From positions 2,480,001-2,544,000 of the forward strand of contig NZ_CP108476.1 in the NCBI RefSeq assembly GCF_036226465.1: a stretch of DNA of 64,000 bases. The letters run 5' to 3'. A program made the translations under genes and the position numbers. Positions 17,909 to 26,297 of this stretch are shown here, piece after piece. The notes below the pieces were generated by a model. It saw only the letters and a program-made list of their open reading frames with translations. It had not been told where the DNA came from and searched no databases. Every line of letters begins with the position of its first letter. Position 1 is the first letter of the stretch. This stretch comes from Kitasatospora sp. NBC_01250. Its GTDB lineage: Bacteria > Actinomycetota > Actinomycetes > Streptomycetales > Streptomycetaceae.

Positions 17909-18835
17909 ATGGTGGAGCTGCGGTACCTGAAGTACTTCCTGGCCGTCGCCGAGACCGGCAGCTTCACCCGGGCGGCCGCCGACTGCTTCGTCGCCCAGTC
18001 CGCGCTGAGCCAGCAGGTCGCCCGGCTGGAGGGCGAGGTCGGCGCCCGGCTCTTCCACCGCACCAGCCGCTCGGTGCGGCTGACGGCGGCCGGCGAGCTG
18101 CTGGTCCCGCTGGCCCGCCGGATCCTGGCCGAGGTCGACGACGCCCGCGCCGAACTGGACGCCCTCACCGGCCTGCGCCGCGGGCGGCTGCGCCTGGGGC
18201 TGATCCAGACCGCGGGCGGCGCGACGGACGTGGCCGCGGTGCTCGGCGAGTACCGCCGCCGGTATCCGGGGATCGAACTGCACGTGCGCACCGCGCCCAG
18301 CACCGAGATGGTCGCCGCGGTCGCCGAGGGCACCCTGGACCTCGCCGTGGTCGGCCTGGTCGCGGACCGGGCGACCCCGGCCGGCCTGGTGCGGCAGGTG
18401 CTGGCCCGCGACCCCCTGGTGGCCGTCGTCCCCGGCGCCCACCCGCTGGCCGGGCGCGCGCGGATCGCGCTGACCGAGCTGGCCGGGGCCGCCGGGGAGT
18501 ACCCGACGCTGATCCAGGGCGCCCGGGGCACCGGCCTGCGGCACCAGGTGGAGGCGGCCTTCGCCCGGGCCGGGCTGGCGGCGGACCAGTCCTTCGAGAT
18601 CGGCCAGATCCACGACATGGTCCGCCTCGCCGCCGCCGGGGTCGGCATCACCGTGGTGCCGCGCTCGGCGGTCCGCGGCCCGGGTTCGTGCGAGTCGCTG
18701 ACCACGGGCGCGGCCGTCCTGGCGCTGACCGACGAGCAGGCGGTGAACGAGGTCTCGGTCGTCCACGACGCCGCCCGGCTGTCCCCGGCGGGGGCGGCCT
18801 TCCTGGCAGTCCTCGGCATCGGCCGCGTCGACTGA
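17909..18835 (+). CDS. LysR-family transcriptional regulator
   Basis: This 308-residue LysR protein has its HTH at residues 2-60 (VELRYLKYFLAVAETGSFTRAAADCFVAQSALSQQVARLE) and a two-lobed effector domain (RRGRLRLGLIQTAGG, GTLDLAVVGLV, VRLAAAGVGITVVPRS). The ATG at 17909 has GGGAGG upstream. It is divergent from the phosphatase and lies 126 bases upstream of a DUF1275 membrane protein on the same strand, the likelier partner. The region before it holds a CCTTAAGG palindrome and two GTGAAC repeats. Confidence 0.87.
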   Translation: MVELRYLKYFLAVAETGSFTRAAADCFVAQSALSQQVARLEGEVGARLFHRTSRSVRLTAAGELLVPLARRILAEVDDARAELDALTGLRRGRLRLGLIQTAGGATDVAAVLGEYRRRYPGIELHVRTAPSTEMVAAVAEGTLDLAVVGLVADRATPAGLVRQVLARDPLVAVVPGAHPLAGRARIALTELAGAAGEYPTLIQGARGTGLRHQVEAAFARAGLAADQSFEIGQIHDMVRLAAAGVGITVVPRSAVRGPGSCESLTTGAAVLALTDEQAVNEVSVVHDAARLSPAGAAFLAVLGIGRVD

Positions 18836-18961
18836 TCTGCCTGAACCGCTGATCTGTCCGACCGATCGCTGAGAGCTGTTTCATCTGTTGGACGGATGGG
18901 TGGCTCCGGCGGCAGGCTGGAGCCACCCACCCAGTCCGCCGCCGGATCCCGGAGTCCCGCC

Positions 18962-19738
18962 ATGCCCGTCGCTACCACGAGCCCCGCCACCCGCTCCACC
19001 GTGCTGCACGAGGCGTACCGCACGCTGCGCCCCGGCCCGGGTGCGCCGCACGGGCCGCTGCCGCCGCTGCTGCTGGCGCTGACCGTGGTCACCGGGCTGG
19101 TCGACGCCTTCAGCTACCTGGCGCTCGGCCATGTCTTCGTGGCCAACATGACCGGGAACGTGGTCTTCCTCGCGCTCACCCTCGGCGGCGCCCCCGGCTT
19201 CTCGCTGAGCGCCTCGCTGCTCGCCCTGGCCGCCTTCGCCGCCGGGGCCTTCGCCGGCGGCCTGCTCGTGCACCGGCTGCGGCGCCATCAGGGGCGGGTG
19301 CTGCTCGCGGCCCTGCTGCTGCAGAGCGTCCTGGTACTCGGCGCACTGGTCACCGCCTGGCTGTCCGCCGCGCCCTTCCCGTCCCCCGCCCGGCAGGTGC
19401 TGATCGTCCTGCTCGGCCTGGCCATGGGGCTGCAGAACGCCGCCGCCCGCGCACTGGCGGTGCCCGACCTGACCACCACCGTGCTGACCCTCACCATCAC
19501 CGGCATCGCCGCCGACAGCCGGGCCGCGGGCGGGGCGGGCAGCCGGATCGGGCGCCGCCTGCTCTCCGCCGCCGCGATGTTCCTCGGCGTCCTGGCCGGC
19601 GCCCTCTTCCTGCACCACCAGGCCCCCGTCCTTCCCCTCCTCTCGGCCGCCCTGCTGCTCCTGGCCACCGCGGCCGCCACGGCAACGGCAGTCCACCGCG
19701 CCGAGCGCACCAACGCCCCCTGGGCCCAGCTCCGCTGA
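18962..19738 (+). CDS. DUF1275 (YoaK-type) membrane protein
   Basis: This 258-residue protein has about six transmembrane helices and the DUF1275 hallmarks VTGLVDAFSYLALGHVFVANMTGNVVFLAL and GLQNAAARALAVPDLTTTVLTLTITGIAADS. The family is widespread, often next to LysR or TetR genes, and its function is unknown; it has been speculated to be a transporter. The ATG at 18962 is preferred to an upstream in-frame ATG (18896) because a conserved helix follows about 30 residues later. Confidence 0.85.
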   Translation: MPVATTSPATRSTVLHEAYRTLRPGPGAPHGPLPPLLLALTVVTGLVDAFSYLALGHVFVANMTGNVVFLALTLGGAPGFSLSASLLALAAFAAGAFAGGLLVHRLRRHQGRVLLAALLLQSVLVLGALVTAWLSAAPFPSPARQVLIVLLGLAMGLQNAAARALAVPDLTTTVLTLTITGIAADSRAAGGAGSRIGRRLLSAAAMFLGVLAGALFLHHQAPVLPLLSAALLLLATAAATATAVHRAERTNAPWAQLR

Positions 19739-19770
19739 CCGACGGTCGGCCGCCGACCACCCCGCCCCTG

Positions 19771-19850
19771 CTTGCCCGAGCAAGTTCTTGCTCGGGCAAG
19801 CAAACTGCTCTACAGTCTTGCTCAGGCAAGCAAGAACTTGCTCGGGCAAG
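19771..19850 (+). promoter_or_regulatory. TetR operator array with embedded promoter
   Basis: Four near-identical 14-mers of the form CTTGC-N4-GCAAG occur at 19771-19784, 19787-19800, 19817-19830 and 19837-19850. The first two form one large inverted repeat. A -35 TTGCTC (19788-19793) inside copy 2 and a -10 TACAGT (19811-19816) just before copy 3 are separated by 17 bases. Protein bound here would block polymerase directly. The TetR gene starts 17 bases after the last copy. Confidence 0.75.
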
Positions 19851-19866
19851 CAGGAGGGTGTGGGGA

Positions 19867-20466
19867 ATGGGCCGGACGTTCACCGAGTCGGGGCGCCGAG
19901 CACAGATCGTGCAGGCCGCGATCGAGGTGGCCGCCGAAGTCGGCTACGCGAAGGCCTCGTTCAGCCGGATCGCGAAGCAGGCCGGACTGAGCAGCACCGG
20001 GATGATCTCGTACCACTTCGCCGGCAAGGACGACCTGATGCACGAGGTCGTCGCCGAGGTGACCCGGGTGACCACCGAGTTCATGGCGCCCAGGGTCAGC
20101 GCGGCCGAGGGTGCGCGCGAACGGTTGCGGACGTTCATCGAGTCCAACATCGAGCTGCTCTCGGTCTGCCCCCAGCACCTGAAGGCGCTGATCGAGGTCC
20201 TGCCCAACCTGGGCGGGGACGATCCGACCCGGGCAGGCTACAACGCCGCCGTCCAGCTGGTGATCGACAGCCAGGAGCAGGCGGTCCACGCGGCACAACG
20301 GGCCGGCGAGTTCCGGGAGTTCGACGCCCGGGTGATGCTCACCGCCCTGCGCGGGGCCATCGACGCCGTGGTGCTGCGCTGGGTGGGGGATCCGGAGTTC
20401 GACGTGGCCCGGGCGGGCCGGGAGCTGGCCGACATCTTCGACCGGGCGACCCGCGCCGAACCGTAG
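19867..20466 (+). CDS. TetR-family transcriptional regulator
   Basis: This 199-residue TetR protein has an N-terminal HTH (residues 10-55: RAQIVQAAIEVAAEVGYAKASFSRIAKQAGLSSTGMISYHFAGKDDLM) and a helical ligand domain with a TetR_C_6-like pattern. It is preceded by four copies of a CTTGC-N4-GCAAG palindrome overlapping its own promoter, so autorepression is very likely. The following membrane protein and FAD monooxygenase lie on the same strand (gaps of 45 and 6 bases) and are the probable regulated cargo. The ligand is unknown, perhaps the aromatic substrate of the monooxygenase. Confidence 0.9.
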   Translation: MGRTFTESGRRAQIVQAAIEVAAEVGYAKASFSRIAKQAGLSSTGMISYHFAGKDDLMHEVVAEVTRVTTEFMAPRVSAAEGARERLRTFIESNIELLSVCPQHLKALIEVLPNLGGDDPTRAGYNAAVQLVIDSQEQAVHAAQRAGEFREFDARVMLTALRGAIDAVVLRWVGDPEFDVARAGRELADIFDRATRAEP

Positions 20467-20511
20467 CGGGACAGTCCGCACGGACACGCAGGACAGGGGA
20501 GGAAGCACGTC

Positions 20512-21288
20512 ATGGGAGGGACGAACGTGATGGGGGAGAACGTGAACACGTCGACCGAGCAGGAAGCCGCTGCGCCGGCCGCCGCGGCCGAGGCCGAGGC
20601 CGCACCGAGCGCCGGGCCGAGCACTGGGCCGAGCACTGGGCCGAGCGCCGGGCCGAGCGCCGCGGAGAAGGCCCGCGCCGCCAGGCGGCAGCTGACCAAG
20701 TCGCTGGTCTTCGAGCTGGCCGTGCCGCTCGGCGGCTACTACCTGCTGCACGGGGTGGGGCTCAGCCAGTGGGCCTCGCTGCTGATCAGCAGCCTGTTGC
20801 TGGTGCCGTGGCTGGTGCTCGGGATGGTCCGCAGCCGCCGGGTCGAGGTGATGCCGGTCTTCACGCTGGTGCTGATCGTGGTCGGCGCGCTGATGTCGAT
20901 GGTCAGCGGCAGCCCCCGGGTGCTGCTGGTGCGCGACAGCTGGGTGTTCGGCGTGATCGGGATCTGGGTGCTGGGCACCCTGGCGACCCAGCGCCCGTTC
21001 ATGCTGACCGCGGCGCGGTCGATCGTCGCCACCAAGATCGGTGAGGCGGGCGCCGAGGAGTGGGTGGGCCGCTGGGCCTACGACGCGACCTTCCGCCACC
21101 ACATCCGCACGCTCACCACCGTCTGGGGCCTCGGGTTCACCGTCGACGCCGTCATCCGGGTGGTGCTGGCCTACACGCTGCCGGTCGACCTCGTGCCGCT
21201 GGTGAGCTCGCTGCAGTGGCTGGTGGTGCTGGGCGGTCTGTTCGGCTTCCACTTCTGGTACGTCAACCGCAACGGTCTGAAGGTCTGA
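20512..21288 (+). CDS. VC0807-family membrane protein
   Basis: This 258-residue protein has a disordered Ala/Gly/Pro/Ser N-terminus (four 4-residue repeats GPSTGPSTGPSAGPSA) followed by about five transmembrane helices. Features are LVFELAVPLGGYYLLHGVGLSQWASLLISS, a central VRDSWVFGVIGIWVLGTL and a C-terminal FHFWYVNRN. It resembles the VC0807-type family of unknown function, often found beside TetR genes and oxidoreductases in Streptomyces. GGGGAGGAAG ahead of the ATG at 20512 supports the start. Confidence 0.7.
   Translation: MGGTNVMGENVNTSTEQEAAAPAAAAEAEAAPSAGPSTGPSTGPSAGPSAAEKARAARRQLTKSLVFELAVPLGGYYLLHGVGLSQWASLLISSLLLVPWLVLGMVRSRRVEVMPVFTLVLIVVGALMSMVSGSPRVLLVRDSWVFGVIGIWVLGTLATQRPFMLTAARSIVATKIGEAGAEEWVGRWAYDATFRHHIRTLTTVWGLGFTVDAVIRVVLAYTLPVDLVPLVSSLQWLVVLGGLFGFHFWYVNRNGLKV
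20614..20661 (+). repeat. four tandem 12-bp repeats
   Basis: GGGCCGAGCACT occurs twice, then GGGCCGAGCGCC twice, head to tail, inside the VC0807-like gene. They encode the GPST/GPSA linker. Copy number is likely to vary between strains. Confidence 0.8.
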
Positions 21289-21294
21289 TCCGCG

Positions 21295-22935
21295 ATGAGC
21301 ACCGACACCACGATCGTCTCCACCCCCGGCACCGCCGCCCGGCACGACGACCGCGACAACCGCGCCGACCGGCTGGACGCCGACGTGCTGATCGCCGGCG
21401 CCGGCCCCACCGGCCTTCTGCTGGCCAACGAGCTGCGGCTGGCCGGGATCAGCACCCTGGTGGTCGAGCGGCTGACCGAACGCTCCGGCCAGTCCAAGGC
21501 GTTGAGCCTGCAGCCGCGCTCGGCCGAGATGCTCCAGCTGCGCGGCTGGCTGGAGCCGCTGCTCAGCCGGGCGGTGGACACCGTCCCCGGCGGCCACTTC
21601 GCCGGACTCCCGCTGGACTACGGGGTGTTCGACTCCCCCTTCCCCTACCAGGTGGGCATCCCGCAGGCCCGGGTCGAGGGCTTCCTGGAGGAGCTGCTCG
21701 GCGAGCACCGGGTGCCGGTGCGGCGCGGGTGCGAGCTGCTCGACCTCGTCCAGGACGAGACCGGCGTGACCGTCACGGTCACCGGCCCGGACGGCCAGGG
21801 CGGCCCGGACGGCCAAGGCAGCCCGGGCGCCCCGGACCGCACCGACGGCTCGGCCGTCCCGCAGCGGCTGCGGGCCCGCTACCTGGTGGGCACCGACGGC
21901 GGGCGCAGCACGGTGCGCCGCCTGCTGAAGGTGGGCTTCCCCGGCCGGGACGGCCGCGTCTCCATGGTCGTCGCGGACGTCGTCCTGGAGACCCGCCCCG
22001 AGGAGTCCACCGACTGGCGGCTGCCGGAGCTGGCCTCGGACGCCGGCGGCCTCTGCGTGGTCCTGCCGCTCGACGAGGGCCTGCACCGGGTGCTGTTCAC
22101 CGGCCCCGAGCAGCAGCAGCTGGAGCGCACCGCACCGGTCGCCGGGGCCGAGGTCGCCACCGCGCTGCACCGCCACCACGGCGAGCGCTACCGGCTGCGC
22201 GAGCTGCGCATCGCCTCGCGGTTCACCGACGCCTCGCGGCAGGTGGAGCAGTACCGCACGGGGCGGGTGCTGCTGGCCGGGGACGCCGCGCACATCCACA
22301 CCCCCGCGGGCGGGCAGGGGCTGAACCTCGGCCTCCAGGACGCCTTCAACCTCGGTTGGAAGCTCGCCGCCACCCTGAACGGCTGGGCCCCCGCCGACCT
22401 GCTGGACAGCTACCACACCGAGCGCCACCCGGTGGGGGCGCAGGTGCTGGAGAACACCAGGGCGCAGGGCGTCCTGCTGGTCCCGGACATCGACGTGCAG
22501 GGGCTGCGCGCCATCGTGGCCGGGCTGCTGACGGAGGAGCAGGCCAACCGGCGGATCGCCGGGATGATCTCGGGCCTGGGCATCCGCTACGAGCTGCCCG
22601 GCTCCCCCGCGCACCCGCTGCTGGGCGCCCGGCTGCCGAGGCTCGAACTGCCCGCCGGACGGGGGCTGCTGCTGACCCGCGGCGAGCGCCCGGACCTGGC
22701 GGCCGTGCTGGCGCCGTGGGCCGACCGCGTCGACCGGGCGGTCGCCCCGGAAGCCTTCACCAGTGCCCGGGCCGATGACCGGGCCGATGCCCAGGGCGGT
22801 GCCCAGGCCCTGCTGGTCCGCCCCGACGGCTACGTCTGCTGGGTCGGGCAGGACGCCGCCGACCAGCCGCAGGCAGCGCTGCGCACCTGGTTCGGCGACC
22901 CCTGCGAGCTCCCGCTCCCCAGCAGCAGGCGCTAG
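21295..22935 (+). CDS. FAD-dependent aromatic monooxygenase (class A flavoprotein hydroxylase)
   Basis: This 546-residue flavoprotein is of the PgaE/RdmE/rifampin-monooxygenase type. It has the dinucleotide fold (VLIAGAGPTGLLLANELRLAG at about residue 31), the DG-type segment (YLVGTDGGRSTVRRLL), and the FAD pyrophosphate motif (GDAAHIHTPAGGQGLNLGLQD from residue 329). A C-terminal thioredoxin-like part ends with a PDGYVCWVG segment. Such enzymes hydroxylate polyketides, phenols or antibiotics with NADPH and O2. It follows the VC0807-like gene by six bases and is probably under TetR control. The substrate is unknown; self-defence or catabolism are both possible. Confidence 0.88.
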   Translation: MSTDTTIVSTPGTAARHDDRDNRADRLDADVLIAGAGPTGLLLANELRLAGISTLVVERLTERSGQSKALSLQPRSAEMLQLRGWLEPLLSRAVDTVPGGHFAGLPLDYGVFDSPFPYQVGIPQARVEGFLEELLGEHRVPVRRGCELLDLVQDETGVTVTVTGPDGQGGPDGQGSPGAPDRTDGSAVPQRLRARYLVGTDGGRSTVRRLLKVGFPGRDGRVSMVVADVVLETRPEESTDWRLPELASDAGGLCVVLPLDEGLHRVLFTGPEQQQLERTAPVAGAEVATALHRHHGERYRLRELRIASRFTDASRQVEQYRTGRVLLAGDAAHIHTPAGGQGLNLGLQDAFNLGWKLAATLNGWAPADLLDSYHTERHPVGAQVLENTRAQGVLLVPDIDVQGLRAIVAGLLTEEQANRRIAGMISGLGIRYELPGSPAHPLLGARLPRLELPAGRGLLLTRGERPDLAAVLAPWADRVDRAVAPEAFTSARADDRADAQGGAQALLVRPDGYVCWVGQDAADQPQAALRTWFGDPCELPLPSSRR

Positions 22936-23732
22936 ATCAGCCCCCGGCGCAGCGCGTAGGCGACGGCGTGCGAGCGGTTGCGCAGGCTCAGCCGGGTGGT
23001 GAGGCCGTGCAGCACGTTCTTCACCCAGCGCTCGGAGTAGCCGAGGGTGTCGGCGATCTCCGCGGTGTCCAGACCGTCGGCGACCAGCCGCAGGATCCCG
23101 GTCTCCCGCTCGCTCAGCGCGCCCGCGGCATCGTCCACCGCCTGGGCCGTCGCCCCCGCCGCACCGGCCCCGGCCCCCGCGGCCGCGCCCGCACCGCCCG
23201 ACGCGCCCGCGCCCGCGCCCGGCCGCCCGGTGCGGCCGACCTGGTCGAGCAGCCGGGAGAGCAGGTCGGTCGGCAGCGAGTTGCGGCCGGTCTGCGCGCT
23301 GTGGACCGCCTTCAGCAGGCGGGCCTGGGTCACCTCGTGCCGCCACAGGATGGAGGTCACCCCGCAGCTCACCACGTCGAGCAGCTCGGCCTCCTGGAGC
23401 CGGCCGAGGATCAGCACCAGGCGCAGCCGGGGATCGGCGGCCAGCAACCGCGCCTCGCGCAGCAGCTCGGGGCTGACCGAGTCGGCGAGCTGGACCACCG
23501 TGCAGCGCAGGCCCGGCGGCCGGTCGTCGACCAGGGTCACCCCCGGGACGGCGCGCAGGTAGCTCTGCAGACCGGCCCGGGCGATCGGATCGGCGGCTCT
23601 GGTCAGCACCATGACGTCCGGCACCGGCCCCCCGCCCTTCTTGACCATCCGTCCCGGGGGCACCGTGCGAACGTCGGAACACGCCTGGCGCTGCCCGCGC
23701 AGCAGCTGTCCGGCCGTCACCTGAGCACTCAT
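22932..23732 (-). CDS. LuxR-family regulator with atypical receiver-like domain
   Basis: This 266-residue protein has a C-terminal LuxR HTH (LSERETGILRLVADGLDTAEIADTLGYSERWVKNVLHGLTTRL). The N-terminal part has the general course of a response-regulator receiver (VMVLTRAADPIARAGLQSYL, LRLVLILG, GVTSILWRHEVTQARLLKAVHS), but the phospho-acceptor aspartate and its acidic pocket are not apparent. An Ala/Gly-rich linker separates the two. It is therefore an orphan, probably phosphorylation-independent regulator. The start ATG is at 23732. Its stop codon shares the CTAG at 22932-22935 with the stop of the convergent monooxygenase gene. Confidence 0.8.
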   Translation of the reverse strand: MSAQVTAGQLLRGQRQACSDVRTVPPGRMVKKGGGPVPDVMVLTRAADPIARAGLQSYLRAVPGVTLVDDRPPGLRCTVVQLADSVSPELLREARLLAADPRLRLVLILGRLQEAELLDVVSCGVTSILWRHEVTQARLLKAVHSAQTGRNSLPTDLLSRLLDQVGRTGRPGAGAGASGGAGAAAGAGAGAAGATAQAVDDAAGALSERETGILRLVADGLDTAEIADTLGYSERWVKNVLHGLTTRLSLRNRSHAVAYALRRGLI

Positions 23733-23951
23733 CTCACGCCCCTCTTTCCTCCCCCGCCGCATAGCGGCCGGATGACCGCGCTATCAGGGGTAACGGATGA
23801 CGGTGGGGGAAACGCTCAGTACACATTCGGATCCGTGGCCGTCAGCCGGCCGATATCCGGCCTGAATACGACGCAACGGCGCCCGGCCCAGGAGCTCTCC
23901 CCAGGACCGGACACCGTTGCGGCACCCGCGCGCACCCTCGCGGTGATTGGC

Positions 23952-26297
23952 TCAATCGTTGCGGGCCACCTCCGGTCCGGTGATCCGCCGCAGCAGCGGC
24001 AGGGTGGCGGCGATCACCCCGAGCCCGGCGGCCAGCCCCAGGACGACCATCAGGTAGTAGTCGCCGCCGGGGGCCCGGAGCGTGTAGTCGAGCTGCGCCT
24101 TCAGGAAGAGCGCGGCGGCCAGGAATCCGGTCCCGATCGCCACCGCGGCGACCACGAAGAGCGGCACCGCACTCTCCAGCAGCACGATCCGGCGCAGCAC
24201 CGCCAGCCGCACCCCGGTCAGCCGCAGCAGGCTGAACGGGCGCTTGCGGTCGGCCAGACCGCCAGCCACGCTCACCGCCAGGCTGCAGCCGGCGATCGGG
24301 AAGCTGACGCCGATCACCACGTCGGCCAGCCGCTGGAAGCCGGCGAGTTCCTGCGCCCTGCGCGCGCGGTCCTCGCCGATGGTCACGGGCGGGCTCTCGC
24401 CCGGGTAGGCGCGCACCAGCAGGGTCCGGGCCCGCTCGATCGCCGCTGTCGAACCGTCGGTGGCCACGTCGATCTCCTGGACCCGGGTGTCCTGCTGGAG
24501 CTGCGCGACGGAGTCCGTGGCGGCCGGCCAGACCGTCGGCCAGGGCGGTGCGTCGGGGCCCTGCAGGCCGATGATGTCGAAGGCCGAGTTGACCGCCGCC
24601 GTCTGCGCGCCGGCCGGGCAGGTGCCGAAGGCCGACGGCAGGGTGGCCAGCTGCGCGCAGGTCACCAGGCCGCCGCCGTAGCCGGGCCCGCGGACGTAGC
24701 TCGGGTCCTCGTGGTTGACCAGCACACCCTGCACGCCCGGGATCGCCCGCAGTTCGGTCAGCACCGCGTCCGGCGGCGGGGTCACCGTGTTGATCTGCCG
24801 GCCCTGGTTGTCGAAGTCGATGTAGTCGGCGATCAGGGTGTTGCGGATCGCCGCGCTGCCGCCCGGAATGCCGCGCTCGGCGACCATCGAGGTGATCACC
24901 CCGACCGCGCCGCTGGTGACGCAGAGCGCCAGCACCAGCCCGCTGACCGCCCGGAAGCCGCCCTTCGGGTCGTCCGCCAGGCGCCGCCCGGCGACCAGAC
25001 GGTCCGGCCGGCTGGTCCCCCTGGCCATCAGCCGGCCGCCGGCCATGGTCAGCCACGGCCCGGCGACCACGATCCCGGCCAGCACCAGCAGGATCCCCGT
25101 CAGGAACGCGTAGGTCTGGCCGTCGATGGTCGCGGGACGCCGGCCGATGAAGTAGCCGAGTTCCAGCAGGCCGCCGACCAGCGGGATCACCCGGTAGGCC
25201 CGCGGCGGGCGCGGCGTGACCCGCCGGCTGACGCCCAGTGGGGAGATCTGCACCCGGCGCAGCGCGATCCGGGCCGAGACCGCGGCTGCGACCGGCACGC
25301 CGAGGGCGACCACCAGCACGTCGGCCGGGCTGAGCGCCAGGTCGGCGCGGAAGAAGAGCGTGCCGGTGAAGTTCACCGACGCCAGCTCCGGCCGCACCAG
25401 GAGGTACAGGGCGAAGCCGACCAGAACACCGGCCACCGTGGCCACCGTGGACTCGACGGCCGAGACCACCGAGATCTGCCGGGGCGTCGCCCCCACCAAC
25501 CGCATCGCGGCGAACCGCTGCTCGCGCCGGGTGGCTGCGAGCCGGGTGGCCGTGCCGATCAGGATCAGCACCGGGAAGATCAGCGCGGCGGCCACCACCG
25601 AGAGGATCAGGTTCATGCCGCTGTGGTCGGTGCCCACCACACAGCCGCTGGAGCAGTCGGCCGGCGAGAGGCCCGAGATCGCGGTCAGCTTGCGGGCCTG
25701 GTGCCCGGCGGCGAGCTCGTCGGGCCGGTGGCCGACCATGATGATCAGCGAGTCCGGGCCGGGTAGCGCCTTGTCGCCGATGGTGCCGATCAGGCGGCCG
25801 GGGTAGCGGTCGGCGAGCTGCGCGGCCGGGACGGTGCGCAGCAGCTCGGCGAGCGCCGGCGAGGCGTAGTACTCGCCGGGGCCCGGCAGGCGCGGGATGC
25901 CCGGCGGGACGGGCGAGTTCGGCCCGGTGGCGGCCACATCGACCCGGCCCAGGATGGTGCCCTTGTAGCTGTCCGCGCCGATCTGCCACCACAGCGGGTC
26001 CACCCGCGCGCCGGTGGTGCCGGTGGCCGCCTGCGGGCTCGCCGTCGAGCCGACGGACCCGGCGGCGGCACCCGCTTCGGCGGAGGCGTCGCCCGAACCG
26101 GCGAAGACTCCCCCGCTGTTGAGCCAGGCGTTGCGGTCGTTCTGGGTGGTGACGGCGTTGGTCGCGGCGAGCGTGCTGAGCAGCAGGCCCACCCCCAGGG
26201 CGGTGGCCGCCGCGATGACGGCCAGCCGCGCCGCCGCCTCCCGTCCGCCGCCCACCGTCAGCCGCAGACCGAGCCTGATCATCGCCAGGCGTATCAC
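23952..26297 (-). CDS. FtsX-like ABC transporter permease
   Basis: This 781-residue membrane protein has an N-terminal helix, a large extracytoplasmic domain (about residues 40-220), a four-helix FtsX block, and a second extracytoplasmic region followed by a final FtsX block (VVIGVSFPIAGCSLAVSVAGGLADRKRPFSLLRLTGV). The duplicated FtsX arrangement is typical of single-chain MacB-type permeases that move peptides, lipids or antibiotics out or transduce envelope signals. It overlaps the ATPase gene by four bases and forms a padR-ATPase-permease operon. Substrate unknown. Confidence 0.88.
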   Translation of the reverse strand: MIRLAMIRLGLRLTVGGGREAAARLAVIAAATALGVGLLLSTLAATNAVTTQNDRNAWLNSGGVFAGSGDASAEAGAAAGSVGSTASPQAATGTTGARVDPLWWQIGADSYKGTILGRVDVAATGPNSPVPPGIPRLPGPGEYYASPALAELLRTVPAAQLADRYPGRLIGTIGDKALPGPDSLIIMVGHRPDELAAGHQARKLTAISGLSPADCSSGCVVGTDHSGMNLILSVVAAALIFPVLILIGTATRLAATRREQRFAAMRLVGATPRQISVVSAVESTVATVAGVLVGFALYLLVRPELASVNFTGTLFFRADLALSPADVLVVALGVPVAAAVSARIALRRVQISPLGVSRRVTPRPPRAYRVIPLVGGLLELGYFIGRRPATIDGQTYAFLTGILLVLAGIVVAGPWLTMAGGRLMARGTSRPDRLVAGRRLADDPKGGFRAVSGLVLALCVTSGAVGVITSMVAERGIPGGSAAIRNTLIADYIDFDNQGRQINTVTPPPDAVLTELRAIPGVQGVLVNHEDPSYVRGPGYGGGLVTCAQLATLPSAFGTCPAGAQTAAVNSAFDIIGLQGPDAPPWPTVWPAATDSVAQLQQDTRVQEIDVATDGSTAAIERARTLLVRAYPGESPPVTIGEDRARRAQELAGFQRLADVVIGVSFPIAGCSLAVSVAGGLADRKRPFSLLRLTGVRLAVLRRIVLLESAVPLFVVAAVAIGTGFLAAALFLKAQLDYTLRAPGGDYYLMVVLGLAAGLGVIAATLPLLRRITGPEVARND

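Noticed and set aside
19822..23682. A 1286-codon frame on the minus strand
   Set aside because: It lies opposite the TetR, VC0807-like and FAD monooxygenase genes, all of which have clear domains. It is rich in His/Gln/Arg/Gly with no domain, as expected for the complement of GC-rich coding DNA.
22968..25766. A 932-codon frame on the plus strand
   Set aside because: It opposes the LuxR and FtsX genes and has the same low-complexity composition without any recognisable domain.
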